Source: Tsuneonella deserti (GTDB lineage Bacteria; Pseudomonadota; Alphaproteobacteria; Sphingomonadales; Sphingomonadaceae). From it: DNA of 64,000 nucleotides. Below, one piece after another: positions 9,733 through 19,542 of the stretch. Position 1 is the stretch's first letter. Every line of letters starts with the position of its first letter. The notes beneath the pieces were generated by a model. That model saw only the letters and a list, made by a program, of their open reading frames with translations. It was not told where the DNA came from and ran no database searches. Location: positions 879,001-943,000 of the forward strand of contig NZ_BMKL01000001.1 of NCBI RefSeq assembly GCF_014644315.1, written 5' to 3'. The position numbers and the translations under genes are program-made.

Positions 9733-10831
9733 GGTGCCGCGCTTCCCACGCTTCGCGCGCGCTCCAGGTGCCCGCGCTGCCGCGCACGGTGCAGCCCCTG
9801 GGCCCTGCGATCACCTCGCCGATGCGCGTGACGCCTTCGCCTTCCGCCTCCAGTTCCGCCGCCACTTCGCGCGCCAGGTCGGGCGTGACGGCGAGCACCA
9901 TGCCCACACCGCAGTTGAAGGTGCGCGCCATTTCCGCCGGTTCGATCGCGCCCTGCGCCTGCAGGAACGCCATGAGGCCCGGCTGGGCCCAGGCATCGGC
10001 GTCGATCACCGCGTGGGCGCCGTCCGGCAGCACGCGGGGAATGTTCTCGAGCAGCCCGCCGCCGGTGATGTGCGCCAGCGCGTCGATCCTGCCCGCGCGG
10101 ACCAGCGGCAACAAGGCTTTCACGTAAATCCGGGTCGGAGCGGAAAGCGCGTCGACCAGCAGCGTCTCTGGATCGAACAGGGCGGGGCGGTCCATCCGCC
10201 AGCCCTTGTCAGCCGCCAGGCGCCGCACGAGCGAATAGCCGTTCGAGTGCACGCCGCTGCTGGCGAGTCCGAGCAGGACGTGGCCTGGCGCGACCTTGTC
10301 TCCGGTAACCTGCTCTCCGCGCTCGACCGCGCCGACGCAGAAACCCGCGAGGTCGTAGTCCCCTGCCTGGTACATGCCCGGCATCTCGGCGGTTTCCCCG
10401 CCGATCAGCGCGCAGCCCGCCTGCTTGCAGCCCTCGGCGATGCCCGCGATCACGCGCTCGGCAATGCCGTTCTCCAGCTTTCCGGTAGCGAAGTAGTCGA
10501 GGAAGAACAGCGGCTCGGCGCCCTGCACGATCAGGTCGTTGACGCACATCGCGACGAGATCGATGCCCACGGTATCGTGCCGGTCATGCTCGATCGCGAG
10601 CTTCAGCTTGGTGCCGACCCCATCGTTGGCGGCCACCAGCAGCGGGTCGCTGTAACCCGCCGCTTTCGGATCGAAGAAGCCGCCGAATCCGCCCAGCTCG
10701 CTAGTCGCGCCTGGCCGTGCGGTGGCCTTCGCCAGCGGCGCGATCGCGCGCACCAGCGCGTTGCCGGCATCGATGGACACGCCTGATCCGGCATAAGTGT
10801 ACGAGTTGTTGCGGCGTGTGTCGTCGCTCAT
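9725..10831 (-). CDS. purM: Phosphoribosylformylglycinamidine cyclo-ligase (AIR synthetase)
   Basis: ATP-dependent ring closure of FGAM to AIR in purine synthesis. It starts [18 protein letters not shown], the usual PurM N-terminus, and includes [38 protein letters not shown] and [10 protein letters not shown]. It has 368 aa. It is first in a purM-purN pair with overlapping ends, so the two consecutive-pathway enzymes are probably co-translated. It is divergent from the anchored protein at 10901. Confidence 0.97.
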   Translation of the reverse strand: MSDDTRRNNSYTYAGSGVSIDAGNALVRAIAPLAKATARPGATSELGGFGGFFDPKAAGYSDPLLVAANDGVGTKLKLAIEHDRHDTVGIDLVAMCVNDLIVQGAEPLFFLDYFATGKLENGIAERVIAGIAEGCKQAGCALIGGETAEMPGMYQAGDYDLAGFCVGAVERGEQVTGDKVAPGHVLLGLASSGVHSNGYSLVRRLAADKGWRMDRPALFDPETLLVDALSAPTRIYVKALLPLVRAGRIDALAHITGGGLLENIPRVLPDGAHAVIDADAWAQPGLMAFLQAQGAIEPAEMARTFNCGVGMVLAVTPDLAREVAAELEAEGEGVTRIGEVIAGPRGCTVRGSAGTWSAREAWEARHLA

Positions 10832-10900
10832 TGCGCTCGCCTAGTGACATCGCGCTTGGATTTCCATGACCGTTTCGGCAAAAGGCCCCCGTTTTCCCCT

Positions 10901-12178
10901 ATGGCCAGTTCACCCACCCTCCCACGCGATCCGCGCCGCGCCGCCCTGATCGCCGTTGTCGCGCTTGCCGCGATCGTCCTCGCCGCGCTCGGCGCACAGG
11001 CGCTGATCGCGCAGATCGCGGGCGACCGCGGCATCGCGCCGGTGGCCGCATCGGGCGATATCCAGGTTGGCGGTGTGGAGGTCGACGTTACCGCCAAGAC
11101 TGCGGAAGAAGCGCGCGAGGAGGGCTGGCGCGAGGCGATGAAGCTCGCCTGGAAGAAGATCGGCGGGCCGGCCATTCCCGATGGCCAGCTCTATTCGATG
11201 GTATCGTCCGTTGTCATCGAGAGCGAGGAACTGGGAGCCAACCGGTATATCGCGCGGCTCGGCGTCGTGTTCGACCGGGCGCGTGCCGGAGGCCTGCTCG
11301 GGCGGGGCGAGGCGGTGCAGCATTCGGCTCCGCTCCTGCTCGTCCCCGTGCTGGTGACCGGCGGGACGCAGACCGTGTACGAGATTCGCAATCCCTGGCA
11401 GCGCGCGTGGGCCGAGTACCAGCCGGGCGCCAGCCGGATCGATTATGTCCGACCCACCGGAGCGGGCAGCGATTCGCTGCTGGTGACATATGGCCAGACC
11501 ACTCGCCGCAGCCGCACCTGGTGGCGCAACGTCCTCGATCAGTTCGGCGCGAGCGACGTGCTGATCGCGATTGCCGATCTGGATTACCAGTATCCCGGCG
11601 GTCCGGTCCGCGGAACGTTTACCGCGCGGTACGGTCCGGACGACACTTTCCTGGGCAGCTTCTCGATGACAGCGCCCAGCCAGGCGGCACTGCCCAGGAT
11701 GCTCGACCAGGCAGTCCTGCGGCTGAATTCGATGTACGAGCAGGCGCTGAACGACGGGAAGCTCAAGCCCGATCCCACGCTCAACCTGGGCACCCCGCAG
11801 ATCGATCCTGCCATCCAGCGGCTGATAGAGCTTGGCCGCGCAGCGGACGCGCAGGAGCGAGCGCGGGCAGCCGCGGCGGCGGCGAACGACGTTGCCGCCT
11901 CGCCTGCTCCCACGCCATCCGAAACCGGCGCTCCCGCCGTGGTCAACAGCTTCACCGTGCAGTTCCCGTCTCCGGATGCAGCCGCGTTCGAAGGGGCGGT
12001 CGCATCGATCCGGGCCGCTATCGGGGTACGCGGCGGGGCGGTCACCAGCACTGCGATCGGCGGCGTCTCGGTGATGAACGTCAGCTTCGCCGGCGATGCC
12101 GCGGGGCTCGCGGCGGCGCTGAAGGCGCGCGGTTACAATGTGCGCCAGTCCGGCAACACGTTGTCCATCAGCCGGTAG
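10901..12178 (+). CDS. Membrane-anchored protein of unknown function (periplasmic, DUF2066-like)
   Basis: A 425-aa product. A positively charged N-terminus is followed by one hydrophobic segment (about residues 13-36, AALIAVVALAAIVLAALGAQ), so it is a single-pass or signal-anchor protein with most of its mass in the periplasm. The middle section (EVDVTAKTAEEAREEGWREAMKL; YSMVSSVVIESEELG) resembles DUF2066-type proteins. The C-terminal about 70 residues (VNSFTVQFPSPDAAAF... ALKARGYNVRQSG) look like a small alpha/beta ferredoxin-like repeat. I chose ATG 10901 over a start 57 nt upstream. It precedes hdaA by 12 nt, so the two may be co-transcribed. Confidence 0.6.
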   Translation: MASSPTLPRDPRRAALIAVVALAAIVLAALGAQALIAQIAGDRGIAPVAASGDIQVGGVEVDVTAKTAEEAREEGWREAMKLAWKKIGGPAIPDGQLYSMVSSVVIESEELGANRYIARLGVVFDRARAGGLLGRGEAVQHSAPLLLVPVLVTGGTQTVYEIRNPWQRAWAEYQPGASRIDYVRPTGAGSDSLLVTYGQTTRRSRTWWRNVLDQFGASDVLIAIADLDYQYPGGPVRGTFTARYGPDDTFLGSFSMTAPSQAALPRMLDQAVLRLNSMYEQALNDGKLKPDPTLNLGTPQIDPAIQRLIELGRAADAQERARAAAAAANDVAASPAPTPSETGAPAVVNSFTVQFPSPDAAAFEGAVASIRAAIGVRGGAVTSTAIGGVSVMNVSFAGDAAGLAAALKARGYNVRQSGNTLSISR

Positions 12179-12190
12179 GACAGGGGCAGG

Positions 12191-12802
12191 GTGAGCCAGA
12201 TTGCGCTGCCGCTGACCACGCGGCGGGCGGACGACCCGGCGCGGATCGTCGTCGGCAACGCCAACCGCGCTGTGATCGAGGCGCTGGGCGATCCTTCCGC
12301 CTGGCCATTCCGCACCGCGATCCTGGCCGGGCCACCGCGGAGCGGCAAGTCGCTGCTCGCCCGCTGGGCCGAAGGACGCCACGGGATCGAGATCGTCGAC
12401 GATGCGGACCGCTGCGAGGAAGTCGCGCTCTTCCACCGGTGGAACGCCGCGCAGGAGAGCGGCCGTCCCTTGCTGCTGATCACCGGCAGCGATCAGTGGG
12501 ACATCGCGCTGCCCGATCTGCGCAGCCGGCTCGGCGCGGCTCTTCACCTTGCCATCGGACTGCCCGACGATGAGATGATCGCCGCGCTGATCGATGCCCA
12601 CGCGCAGGCGCGTTCCCTTGCGCTCGGGGAAGGCGCGCTTACCTATCTCGTTCCCCGGCTCGAGCGCAGTTTCGGCGCGATCGAGCAGGTCGTTTCCGCG
12701 ATCGACCGGCTGAGCCTTGAACGCAAGACACCGCCGACGCTGTCGGTCTGGCGCGACGCGTTGGAGGAGGTGCAGGGGGCCGAGCAGCCGCGCTTGCTTT
12801 GA
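12191..12802 (+). CDS. hdaA: HdaA-type DnaA regulatory inactivator (AAA+)
   Basis: A 203-aa DnaA-homologous AAA+ protein. In alphaproteobacteria HdaA works with the DNA-loaded beta clamp to stimulate ATP hydrolysis by DnaA and so prevent over-initiation. The N-terminus MSQIALPLTTR carries a clamp-binding-like QxxLPL motif. Walker A is GPPRSGKS and an IVDDAD segment stands for Walker B. The start is GTG 12191 with G-rich SD CAGGGGCAGG. Its presumed partner dnaN is in the same window at 36657. Confidence 0.85.
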   Translation: MSQIALPLTTRRADDPARIVVGNANRAVIEALGDPSAWPFRTAILAGPPRSGKSLLARWAEGRHGIEIVDDADRCEEVALFHRWNAAQESGRPLLLITGSDQWDIALPDLRSRLGAALHLAIGLPDDEMIAALIDAHAQARSLALGEGALTYLVPRLERSFGAIEQVVSAIDRLSLERKTPPTLSVWRDALEEVQGAEQPRLL

Positions 12803-12830
12803 AGCGCGATTGGTGGGAGTCTTGAAGGCA

Positions 12831-13550
12831 ATGCTGGATCGCCTGACCGAGTACCTCGACTCCATCCGTGCGCGCGATCCCGCACCGCGCACGCGATGGG
12901 AAATCCTGCTTTATCCCGGCGTGCTCGCGGTTGGCCTCCACCGGGTGGCGCACTGGCTGTATGAGGCGAAGCTCTATTTCCTCGCGCGGCTGGTCAACCA
13001 TTTCAGCCGCTTCCTGACCGCGATCGACATCCATCCGGGCGCGGTGATCGGGAAGAACCTGTTCATCGACCACGGCTTCACCGTCATCGGCGAAACCGCC
13101 GAGATCGGGGACAACGTCACCATCTACCAGTGCGTCACGCTGGGCGGCACCAATCCCACTAACGGCGTGGGGGGAAAGCGGCACCCGACGGTGCGCGACA
13201 ACGTGATCATCGGTTCCGGCGCGCAGGTTATCGGCCCGATCACGCTTGGCGCCCGCGCGCGCATCGGCGCCAATGCCGTGGTGACCGACGAAGTGCCCGA
13301 AGGCGCGACGATGATCGGCCTCAAGGCCCGCTCCACGCTTGTCCCCGCCGACCAGTGGCTGAAGGAGTTCATCCCCTATGGGACGCCCTGCGACGAACCC
13401 TGCGCCCCCAGCCGCGATTGCGTCGAGAAACTGGAAACCGAACTGGGCGCGCTCAAGGCCGAGATCGCCCAGCTGAAGGCTGCCCTGCCGGCGAAGGCCG
13501 CACCTGAAAAGGCTCCCGCCGCCCGGCGCAGCGGAGCCAAGCGCGGATGA
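12831..13550 (+). CDS. cysE: Serine O-acetyltransferase (CysE/EpsC type)
   Basis: Acetyl-CoA dependent activation of L-serine for cysteine synthesis. It has left-handed beta-helix hexapeptide repeats (IDIHPGAVIGKNLFIDHG, VIGETAEIGDNVTIYQ, GGKRHPTVRDNVIIGSG). The HPGAxIG and the DHGxGVVIGET-like segments are the SAT active-site signatures. The protein has 239 aa. The last about 50 residues are a Lys/Ala/Glu-rich helix (LETELGALKAEIAQLKAAL), possibly a coiled coil used for oligomerisation or for contact with CysK. The start is ATG 12831 with GGGAG upstream. It overlaps the DUF2794 gene by 4 nt. Confidence 0.92.
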   Translation: MLDRLTEYLDSIRARDPAPRTRWEILLYPGVLAVGLHRVAHWLYEAKLYFLARLVNHFSRFLTAIDIHPGAVIGKNLFIDHGFTVIGETAEIGDNVTIYQCVTLGGTNPTNGVGGKRHPTVRDNVIIGSGAQVIGPITLGARARIGANAVVTDEVPEGATMIGLKARSTLVPADQWLKEFIPYGTPCDEPCAPSRDCVEKLETELGALKAEIAQLKAALPAKAAPEKAPAARRSGAKRG

Positions 13551-13912
13551 AGCCGGGTGCAGGCGCTTCGCCGACCGGCGTGGTGCTGCCTTTTCCGGGT
13601 CGTGCCCCCAGCCAGGTCGGTTTCGCGCGGGAGGAGCTTTCGCGCATTCTCGACCTTTATGGCCGGATGGTCGCGGCGGGGGAATGGCGCGATTATGCGA
13701 TGGACTTCACGAAGGAGTACGCGACCTTCGCCGCCTTCCGCCGCACGGCAGAGCGGCCCCAGGCGCGGATCGAGAAGCGCCCCGCGCTGCGCGCCCGTCA
13801 GGGCATGTGGACCCTGTTCGGCGAGCACGGCCAGGTGCTGAAGCGCGGGCACGAGCTTGCCGGTGTGCTCGCCCCGGTCGAGCGGCGCCTGCTGAAGGCG
13901 GTGGGCGAATAG
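13547..13912 (+). CDS. DUF2794 family protein
   Basis: A 121-aa protein of the alphaproteobacterial DUF2794 family. Typical segments are FAREELSRILDLYGRMVAAGEWRDYAMDF read as one helix-strand unit, then FAAFRRTAERP, then QGMWTLFGEHG. The function is unknown. ATGA overlap with cysE implies co-translation. It may be a small cytosolic regulator, but nothing in the sequence says what it does. Confidence 0.8.
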   Translation: MKPGAGASPTGVVLPFPGRAPSQVGFAREELSRILDLYGRMVAAGEWRDYAMDFTKEYATFAAFRRTAERPQARIEKRPALRARQGMWTLFGEHGQVLKRGHELAGVLAPVERRLLKAVGE

Positions 13913-13932
13913 CAGCCGCCCACCGTAGCGGG

Positions 13933-14865
13933 TCAGCCGCGCGTGCTCTTGGGTGCGGCGTCGCCCATGACTTTCTGCATAGCCTTGAGGATCGCGCCCG
14001 ACTGCTCGGAGCCCGAATTGGGCGCATGCAGGTTGGTCTGGGCCGAGATCTCGTCCCAGTGCGCGGCGAAGCCTTCGACCGTCCGCTCGTTTTCGGGCAG
14101 CCAGACGGCGTCGTTCATCATCACCCAGGCGGAGTGGAAGCCGCCCGCGCCCGCGCCGACGATGGCATTGGTCGGCGCGTCTTCGCTGACGAGGAAGAGA
14201 GCGGCGGGAACGACGTTCTCCGGCCCGAACATCTTGAATGCCTGCTCGGGGAACAGGTCCTCGGTCATGCGGGTGCCCGCCACCGGCGAGAGCGTGTTGA
14301 CCTTGATGTTGTACTTCGCGCCTTCGAGCTGGAGCGTCTTGGTCAGACCCGCGAGGCCGAGCTTCGCAGCGCCGTAGTTGGCCTGGCCGAAGTTGCCGAA
14401 CAGGCCGGTCGAAGACGCGGTCATGAGGATACGGCCATAGGCCTGCTCGCGCATCAGTTCCCAGCACGCCTTGGTCACGAACGCGCTGCCGGTGAGGTGT
14501 ACCTTGAGCACGAACTCGAAGTCTTCCGGCGTCATCTTGGCGAAAGTCTTGTCGCGCAGCACGCCGGCGTTGTTGATCAGGATGTGGACGCCGCCCCACT
14601 TCTGCTTGGCGTCGGCGACCATCTTTTCCATCTGGTCGTACTCGGTGACGCTGCCGCCGTTCGACATCGCCTCGCCGCCCATCTTCTCGATTTCCTCGAC
14701 GACCTTGAGCGCCATGTCCGAATGGCCGGTGCCGTCGCGCGCGCCGCCGAGATCGTTGACCACCACCTTCGCGCCGCGCCGCGCCAGTTCGAGCGCGTAT
14801 TCGCGGCCCAGCCCGCCGCCGGCGCCGGTGACGATGGCGACCTTGTCCTTGAACGAGATGGTCAT
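13933..14865 (-). CDS. Short-chain dehydrogenase, (3R)-hydroxyacyl-CoA dehydrogenase type
   Basis: A 310-aa SDR with NAD-binding TGAGGGLGREYAL, NNAG, and the catalytic S/Y/K set (ASSTG; YGAAKLGL). The overall pattern (DLGGARDGTG, RDKTFAKMTPEDFEFVL) matches the SDR domain of peroxisomal multifunctional enzyme 2, which acts on (3R)-hydroxyacyl-CoA. The C-terminal about 60 residues (GFHSAWVMMNDAVWLPE...) are the extension seen in that subfamily. It probably works in fatty-acid or steroid-like acyl-CoA oxidation. It stands alone on this strand, with intergenic space upstream for a promoter. Confidence 0.85.
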   Translation of the reverse strand: MTISFKDKVAIVTGAGGGLGREYALELARRGAKVVVNDLGGARDGTGHSDMALKVVEEIEKMGGEAMSNGGSVTEYDQMEKMVADAKQKWGGVHILINNAGVLRDKTFAKMTPEDFEFVLKVHLTGSAFVTKACWELMREQAYGRILMTASSTGLFGNFGQANYGAAKLGLAGLTKTLQLEGAKYNIKVNTLSPVAGTRMTEDLFPEQAFKMFGPENVVPAALFLVSEDAPTNAIVGAGAGGFHSAWVMMNDAVWLPENERTVEGFAAHWDEISAQTNLHAPNSGSEQSGAILKAMQKVMGDAAPKSTRG

Positions 14866-14959
14866 GGCAGTGTTCTCCCGAGTTGACGGCGCATGAGGTT
14901 TACGCGCCCGTAAAGTAGCGCCCCGGCGTTGGCACCATCCGTGGCGCGATGCAACCGGG

Positions 14960-15628
14960 CTAGATGCTTTCGAGCGTCGGTATCAATTCGTCGAGCGACT
15001 GGATGACCGCATCGCCGCCCAGTTCGTCAGGCGGAAGGTCGCAATATCCATAGCCCGCGACCACCACCGGCACCCCGGCGGCCCGGGCCGAGAGCACATC
15101 GTAGCTGCTGTCGCCGACATAGGCGAAGCGTCCACCGCCGAGCCGGGCGCGCGCCTCGATCAGCGGATCGGGCGCCGGCTTGGACCGGCCCTTGCCCAGG
15201 GTGTCGCCGCCAAGGATGATCTCGAAACGGCGGGCCAGGTTGAGCTGCGTCAGGATCGTGCGGGCGAAGCTTTCGAACTTGTTGGTGATCAGCGCCAGCC
15301 GAACACCGCGTTCGGCGAGCAAATCGAGCGCTTCATTCGCACCTTCGTACACGCGGGTGTGTACGCAGTTGTTCTCCGCGTAGAACGCGAGCAAGGCTTT
15401 GTAGAGCACGCGGAATTCATCGTCGGGCAGGCCCCCGCGGCTGTCGACGACCCGCTTCAGCATCATCTTCGCGCCCCCTCCGATGAGGTCCTCGATGCCC
15501 TCGACCGGCACCGGTTCGAACCCGCCCACCGAGAGCGCGTGGTTGACCGCGGCGCCGAGGTCGCGGTGGGTCTCGAGGAGCGTGCCGTCGAGGTCGAAAC
15601 CGACGATGTCGAATGGAAAGCGGGTCAT
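14960..15628 (-). CDS. gph: Phosphoglycolate phosphatase / HAD-family phosphatase
   Basis: HAD-superfamily hydrolase with motif I FDLDGTLLET, motif II LITNKF, the conserved lysine in GKGRSKPAPDP, and motif IV YVGDSSYDVLSARAAG. Size is 222 aa with an alpha-helical cap (residues about 15-85), typical of Gph, which removes 2-phosphoglycolate. The start ATG 15626-15628 gives the standard N-terminus MTRFPFDIVGFDLDGT. It is divergent from glmU, 60 nt away; the two share one promoter region. Confidence 0.88.
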   Translation of the reverse strand: MTRFPFDIVGFDLDGTLLETHRDLGAAVNHALSVGGFEPVPVEGIEDLIGGGAKMMLKRVVDSRGGLPDDEFRVLYKALLAFYAENNCVHTRVYEGANEALDLLAERGVRLALITNKFESFARTILTQLNLARRFEIILGGDTLGKGRSKPAPDPLIEARARLGGGRFAYVGDSSYDVLSARAAGVPVVVAGYGYCDLPPDELGGDAVIQSLDELIPTLESI

Positions 15629-15688
15629 CGGCAGTGGCGATACCCTGCATTCTTCCAACCGCAACCAATTGGTGCCATTGCCCCGCAA

Positions 15689-17044
15689 ATGAGAGATTTC
15701 GCCGCCATCATCCTCGCCGCGGGGCAGGGCACCCGCATGAAAAGCTCGCTGCACAAGGTCCTTCACCCGATCGGCGGGCGAGCCATGTTGCATCACCTGA
15801 TGGCGAGCGTCGACGAGCTTGGCCCGCAGCATACCGTGGTCGTCGTCGGCAGCGGCCGAGAGCAGATCGAAGGCGCGGTTTCCGGCCGCGCCGTCACCGC
15901 GCTGCAGGAACCGCAGCTGGGCACCGGACACGCCGTGCAGCAGGCGCAGGCGAGCCTTGCGGGCTTCAGCGGCGATGTCCTCATCCTCTACGGCGACGTG
16001 CCTTTTGTGCGCGCGTCCACGATGCGGAAGATGCTCGACCGGCTGCATGCCGACGATGCCCCTGCAATCGTCGTGCTGGGGTTCGAGCCGAAGGACACGT
16101 TGCAATACGGCCGCGTCATCGCCGGCGCCGACGGCACGATCGAGAAGATGGTCGAGCACAAGGATGCGAGCGAATCCGAGCGCGCGTGCCGCCTGTGCAA
16201 CTCGGGCCTGATGGCCGCGCGGGCGGACGATCTGTTCGACCTGCTCGGCCGGGTCGGCAACGACAACGCAGCGGGCGAATACTACCTCGTCGATGTCGTG
16301 AACGTCGCGCGGGCCGATGGACGCAAGAGCGCGGTGGTGATCACCGACGATGCGAACGAAGTCGCCGGGATCAACTCACGCGCCGAACTGGCGCGGGCCG
16401 AAGCGCAGTGGCAGGATTTCAAGCGCGAGGAAGCGATGGCGAACGGCGCCTCGCTCCGCGCGCCGGAGACGGTCTTCTTTAGCTGGGATACCGAGTTGGG
16501 CCGTGACGTGACGGTCGAACCGAGCGTCGTCTTCGGCCCCGGAGTGAAGGTCGCCGACCGCGCGACCATTCGCGGCTTCTCGCATCTCGAAGGCGCGATC
16601 GTGGGCGAGGGATGCGAGGTCGGCCCCTTCGCACGGCTGCGCCCCGGCGCGGTCATGGAGAGGGGCGCCAAGGTCGGCAATTTCGTCGAGATGAAAAAGG
16701 CGGTTCTCGGTGAAGGAGCCAAGGCCAACCACCTGACGTACCTTGGCGACGCGGAAGTGGGCGCGGGCGCCAACATCGGCGCGGGCACCATTACCTGCAA
16801 CTACGACGGCTACTTCAAGTATAAGACGGTCATCGGACCGCGTGCCTTCATCGGATCGAACAGCGCGCTGATTGCTCCGGTGAGGATCGGGGCGGATGCG
16901 ATCGTCGCGGCCGGCAGCGCGGTCAGCCGCGATGTCGCCGATGGCGAACTTCGCATGGTGCGCGCCGAACAGCTTGTGAAGCCCGGCTGGGCGGACCGTT
17001 TCCACGACACGATGAAGAAGAAAAAGGCCGAAAAGAAAGCCTAG
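15689..17044 (+). CDS. glmU: Bifunctional UDP-N-acetylglucosamine pyrophosphorylase / glucosamine-1-phosphate N-acetyltransferase
   Basis: Makes UDP-GlcNAc for peptidoglycan and LPS. The N-terminal uridyltransferase has [19 protein letters not shown] and the QLGTGHAV substrate loop. The C-terminal left-handed beta-helix acetyltransferase has [27 protein letters not shown] and NYDG. It has 451 aa, full length, with a Lys-rich tail (KKKKAEKKA). The start is ATG 15689. Its TAG stop shares CTAG with the convergent reductase gene. Confidence 0.97.
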   Translation: MRDFAAIILAAGQGTRMKSSLHKVLHPIGGRAMLHHLMASVDELGPQHTVVVVGSGREQIEGAVSGRAVTALQEPQLGTGHAVQQAQASLAGFSGDVLILYGDVPFVRASTMRKMLDRLHADDAPAIVVLGFEPKDTLQYGRVIAGADGTIEKMVEHKDASESERACRLCNSGLMAARADDLFDLLGRVGNDNAAGEYYLVDVVNVARADGRKSAVVITDDANEVAGINSRAELARAEAQWQDFKREEAMANGASLRAPETVFFSWDTELGRDVTVEPSVVFGPGVKVADRATIRGFSHLEGAIVGEGCEVGPFARLRPGAVMERGAKVGNFVEMKKAVLGEGAKANHLTYLGDAEVGAGANIGAGTITCNYDGYFKYKTVIGPRAFIGSNSALIAPVRIGADAIVAAGSAVSRDVADGELRMVRAEQLVKPGWADRFHDTMKKKKAEKKA

Positions 17045-17967
17045 CGCCGGATCGGCTTTTCTCTGGCGAGATGGTTGCGGATGGTCGTGGCCGCGACTCC
17101 CGCCTGACCCATGGCGTTGCTTATCTGGTCGAGGCCCTTGACCACGTCGCCCGCGGCGAAGAGCCCGGGGATAGAGGTTTCATAGTGATCGTCGGTGATG
17201 ACGCAGCCGTCCTCGCTCGTGCGGGCGCCGATGAGGCCGATCAGTTCTGACCGCACGTGGCTCCCGAGCGCCGGATACACGCTGTCGAAGGCGAGCCGTT
17301 TGTCGGCGGTATCGAACGCCAGCCTTTCGCCTTCGATTGCATAGCCGCCGCAGGGGCCGTTCTCGACCACGACTCCTGCATCCGCAAGCTGGGCCGAACA
17401 ATTTTCGTCGAGATCGTGATCGCCTTGCGGGCAGACCAGCGTGATGTCTTTCGTGAACCCGCGCAGGAAAATCGCTTCCGCGGTGCCGTGCTTGCCCGAT
17501 CCAATGACGGCAACGCGCTTGTCGGTCACCTCGTAGCCGTCGCAGACCGGGCAGTAGCGCAACAACCCGCGGGCCAGCGCCTCATCGTGGACCTCGTCCG
17601 GAAGCGCGTCGGGCCGCCGGTTGACCACCCCGGTCGCCAGCAGCACCGAGCGGGCGCGGTAAGTGCCGCTGTCAGTGCCGACGATGAAGTGGTCGCCGAC
17701 CTTGGCGAGATGGTCGACCTGCTTCTCCTCGCGGATCGCGCCGTATTTGCGCGCCTGTTCGCGCATCCGGGCGAGCAGCTCCTTGCCCGCAATTCCGTCA
17801 GGATAGCCGGCGTGGTTGTGCGTGCAGGGAATCCACGCCGCGCGGCTGGTCCCGCTATCGAACAGGCGGATCGAAAGATGATAGCGCGCAAGGTAGATCG
17901 CCGCCGTCAGGCCGGCGGGACCCGCGCCGATGATGATGCAATCGTCCGGCGTCTGGTCTTCGGTCAT
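17041..17967 (-). CDS. Thioredoxin reductase-like FAD/NAD(P) oxidoreductase
   Basis: A 308-aa flavoprotein. The FAD-binding [17 protein letters not shown] is near the N-terminus. The redox-centre region reads CPVCDG (TrxB usually CATCDG). The second dinucleotide fold is [13 protein letters not shown], and the C-terminal FAD motif is GLFAAGDV. Real TrxB is usually better conserved between the domains. This belongs to the looser 'NAD(P)/FAD-dependent oxidoreductase' group related to TrxB, so the electron acceptor is uncertain. Two close starts exist: ATG 17965-17967, about 11 nt from GGAGG (used here), and ATG 17974-17976. Confidence 0.82.
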   Translation of the reverse strand: MTEDQTPDDCIIIGAGPAGLTAAIYLARYHLSIRLFDSGTSRAAWIPCTHNHAGYPDGIAGKELLARMREQARKYGAIREEKQVDHLAKVGDHFIVGTDSGTYRARSVLLATGVVNRRPDALPDEVHDEALARGLLRYCPVCDGYEVTDKRVAVIGSGKHGTAEAIFLRGFTKDITLVCPQGDHDLDENCSAQLADAGVVVENGPCGGYAIEGERLAFDTADKRLAFDSVYPALGSHVRSELIGLIGARTSEDGCVITDDHYETSIPGLFAAGDVVKGLDQISNAMGQAGVAATTIRNHLAREKPIRR

Positions 17968-18007
17968 TCTTGCCATGCCCTCCGCGCTTGCGCATGGGGC
18001 GAGGGCA

Positions 18008-18748
18008 ATGACCTTCGCCGCCACCGTCTTAACGCTCTATCCCGAGATGTTTCCCGGCCCGCTCGGTATTTCCCTCGCCGGTCGCGCGCTCGAACGCGGC
18101 GACTGGTCGCTCGAGACGGTGCAGATCCGCGATTTCGCGAAGGACAAACACCGCACAGTCGATGACACGCCCGCGGGCGGCGGGGCGGGGATGGTGTTGA
18201 AGGCCAATGTGCTCGCCGCCGCCGTCGACAGCGTGGCCGATAAGCGGCCTATTCTCGCGATGACGCCGCGCGGTGCGCCGCTTACCCAGGCGCGCGTCCG
18301 CGATCTGGCAAGCGGACCGGGCGCGGTCATCCTGTGCGGCCGGTTCGAAGGGTTCGACGAACGCCTGTTCGAGGCGCGTTCCCACATCGAGCAAGTGTCG
18401 CTCGGCGACATCGTGCTGTCGGGCGGAGAGCCAGCGGCCATTGCCTTGCTCGACGCTTGCATTCGCCTCATTCCCGGCGTAATGGGCGCGGCCTTGAGCG
18501 GGGCCGAGGAATCCTTCGAAGAAGGGTTGCTCGAATACCCGCAATATACCCGACCATTCGAATGGGAAGGGCGCACGATCCCCGAAGTGCTGCGATCGGG
18601 GGATCATGCGAAGGTCGCGGCTTGGCGCAAGGCCATGTCCGAAACCGATACTCGGCTACGCAGGCCGGACCTTTGGGAACGCTATGGTAGCGTTCGGGGC
18701 CGACCTGCCTCTGGTGCGCGGCATGAAACGAAGGACAAGGACCAGTGA
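18008..18748 (+). CDS. trmD: tRNA (guanine37-N1)-methyltransferase TrmD
   Basis: SAM-dependent m1G37 methylation that prevents +1 frameshifting. It has the SPOUT trefoil-knot signature [16 protein letters not shown] and [16 protein letters not shown]. The N-terminus [17 protein letters not shown] is canonical, and the length is 246 aa. It overlaps rplS as GTGA. The usual rpsP-rimM upstream partners are absent; instead the divergent TrxB-like gene starts 40 nt away. Confidence 0.97.
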   Translation: MTFAATVLTLYPEMFPGPLGISLAGRALERGDWSLETVQIRDFAKDKHRTVDDTPAGGGAGMVLKANVLAAAVDSVADKRPILAMTPRGAPLTQARVRDLASGPGAVILCGRFEGFDERLFEARSHIEQVSLGDIVLSGGEPAAIALLDACIRLIPGVMGAALSGAEESFEEGLLEYPQYTRPFEWEGRTIPEVLRSGDHAKVAAWRKAMSETDTRLRRPDLWERYGSVRGRPASGARHETKDKDQ

Positions 18749-19116
18749 ACCTGATCCAGACGCTCGAGGCCGAGGCCGTCGAGGCTCTTACCCAGGGGAA
18801 GGAAATCCCCGCTTTCCGCGCCGGCGATACCGTTCGCGTGGGCGTGCGCGTGGTCGAAGGCACCCGCACCCGTACCCAGAACTTCGAAGGCGTGTGCATC
18901 GCGCGCTCGAACCGGGGCATCAACAGCAATTTCACCGTCCGCAAGATGAGCTTCGGCGAAGGCGTGGAGCGCGTGTTTCCGCTCTACTCGCCGAACATCG
19001 AGAGCGTGACGGTCGTTCGCCGCGGCATCGTGCGCCGCGCGAAGCTTTATTACCTGCGCGGCCGGACGGGCAAGCGCGCCCGCATCGCCGAACGGCGTGA
19101 CACCGCGAGCCAGTAA
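18745..19116 (+). CDS. rplS: 50S ribosomal protein L19
   Basis: A 123-aa large-subunit protein at the 30S/50S interface. It has the standard L19 features: [10 protein letters not shown] start (GTG codon), [35 protein letters not shown] and [15 protein letters not shown]. It is coupled to trmD by a 4-nt overlap and followed by a strong intrinsic terminator. Confidence 0.98.
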   Translation: MNLIQTLEAEAVEALTQGKEIPAFRAGDTVRVGVRVVEGTRTRTQNFEGVCIARSNRGINSNFTVRKMSFGEGVERVFPLYSPNIESVTVVRRGIVRRAKLYYLRGRTGKRARIAERRDTASQ

Positions 19117-19148
19117 CGGCGCTCGCCGCAAGTGTCGGCAAGCATTCA

Positions 19149-19179
19149 GGGGCGCTTCGGTAACCGGAGCGCCCTTTTT
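19149..19179 (+). terminator. Rho-independent terminator after trmD-rplS
   Basis: GGGCGCTTCGG (19150-19160) pairs with CCGGAGCGCCC (19164-19174) across a TAA loop, 11 bp with one T-G wobble, followed by TTTTT (19175-19179). It lies 33 nt after the rplS stop. Confidence 0.92.
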
Positions 19180-19191
19180 GCTGCCCCGAGG

Positions 19192-19239
19192 AAAAAATGC
19201 GGCGGGACGGCGCCGGGGGGCCAGTGGTGCCGTCCCGCC
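19192..19239 (-). terminator. Strong inverted repeat, terminator-shaped on the minus strand
   Basis: GGCGGGACGGC (19201-19211) and GCCGTCCCGCC (19229-19239) form a perfect 11-bp stem with a 17-nt loop. Read on the minus strand the stem is followed by GCA and then TTTTTT (complement of 19192-19197), the form of an intrinsic terminator. No annotated minus-strand gene lies upstream of it, since asd is on the plus strand. It therefore would end an unannotated transcript. Confidence 0.55.
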
Positions 19240-19401
19240 AGTCGAGGCATTATGCTGTCAGGACAAGACGGCCTGCGACGCCGTCTGGATCCTCCCGCTC
19301 GAAGGCGGACGGCTCGCAATTATTTTGACGCGGCCGGGTTCCATGCCGGTGCCAAGCGAAGCAAGCGAGCTTCCTTCAACCGGCCGGGCAAATCTGCGCC
19401 T
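19192..19401 (-). ncRNA. Candidate small RNA antisense in the rplS-asd gap
   Basis: On the minus strand TTGACC (19430-19435) is spaced 17 nt from CCTAAC (19407-19412), a sigma70-like pair. A transcript starting near 19400 would end at the minus-strand terminator at 19192, about 210 nt long. No ORF of note lies in it. This is inference from promoter and terminator geometry only. The same 300 bases on the plus strand hold nothing else I can identify before the asd RBS. Confidence 0.25.
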
Positions 19402-19542
19402 CGCGCGTTAGGCAAATCTCAAGGAAATGGGTCAACGGCGATTTAACCACGGCCCAGGACCGCTTGTCCTGTCCGCCCGTTGCGCTTTGCTGCGAGAGGC
19501 GTAGAGACCTCGGCGCTTATTGCAGGTGCGAAGGAGACGGCA

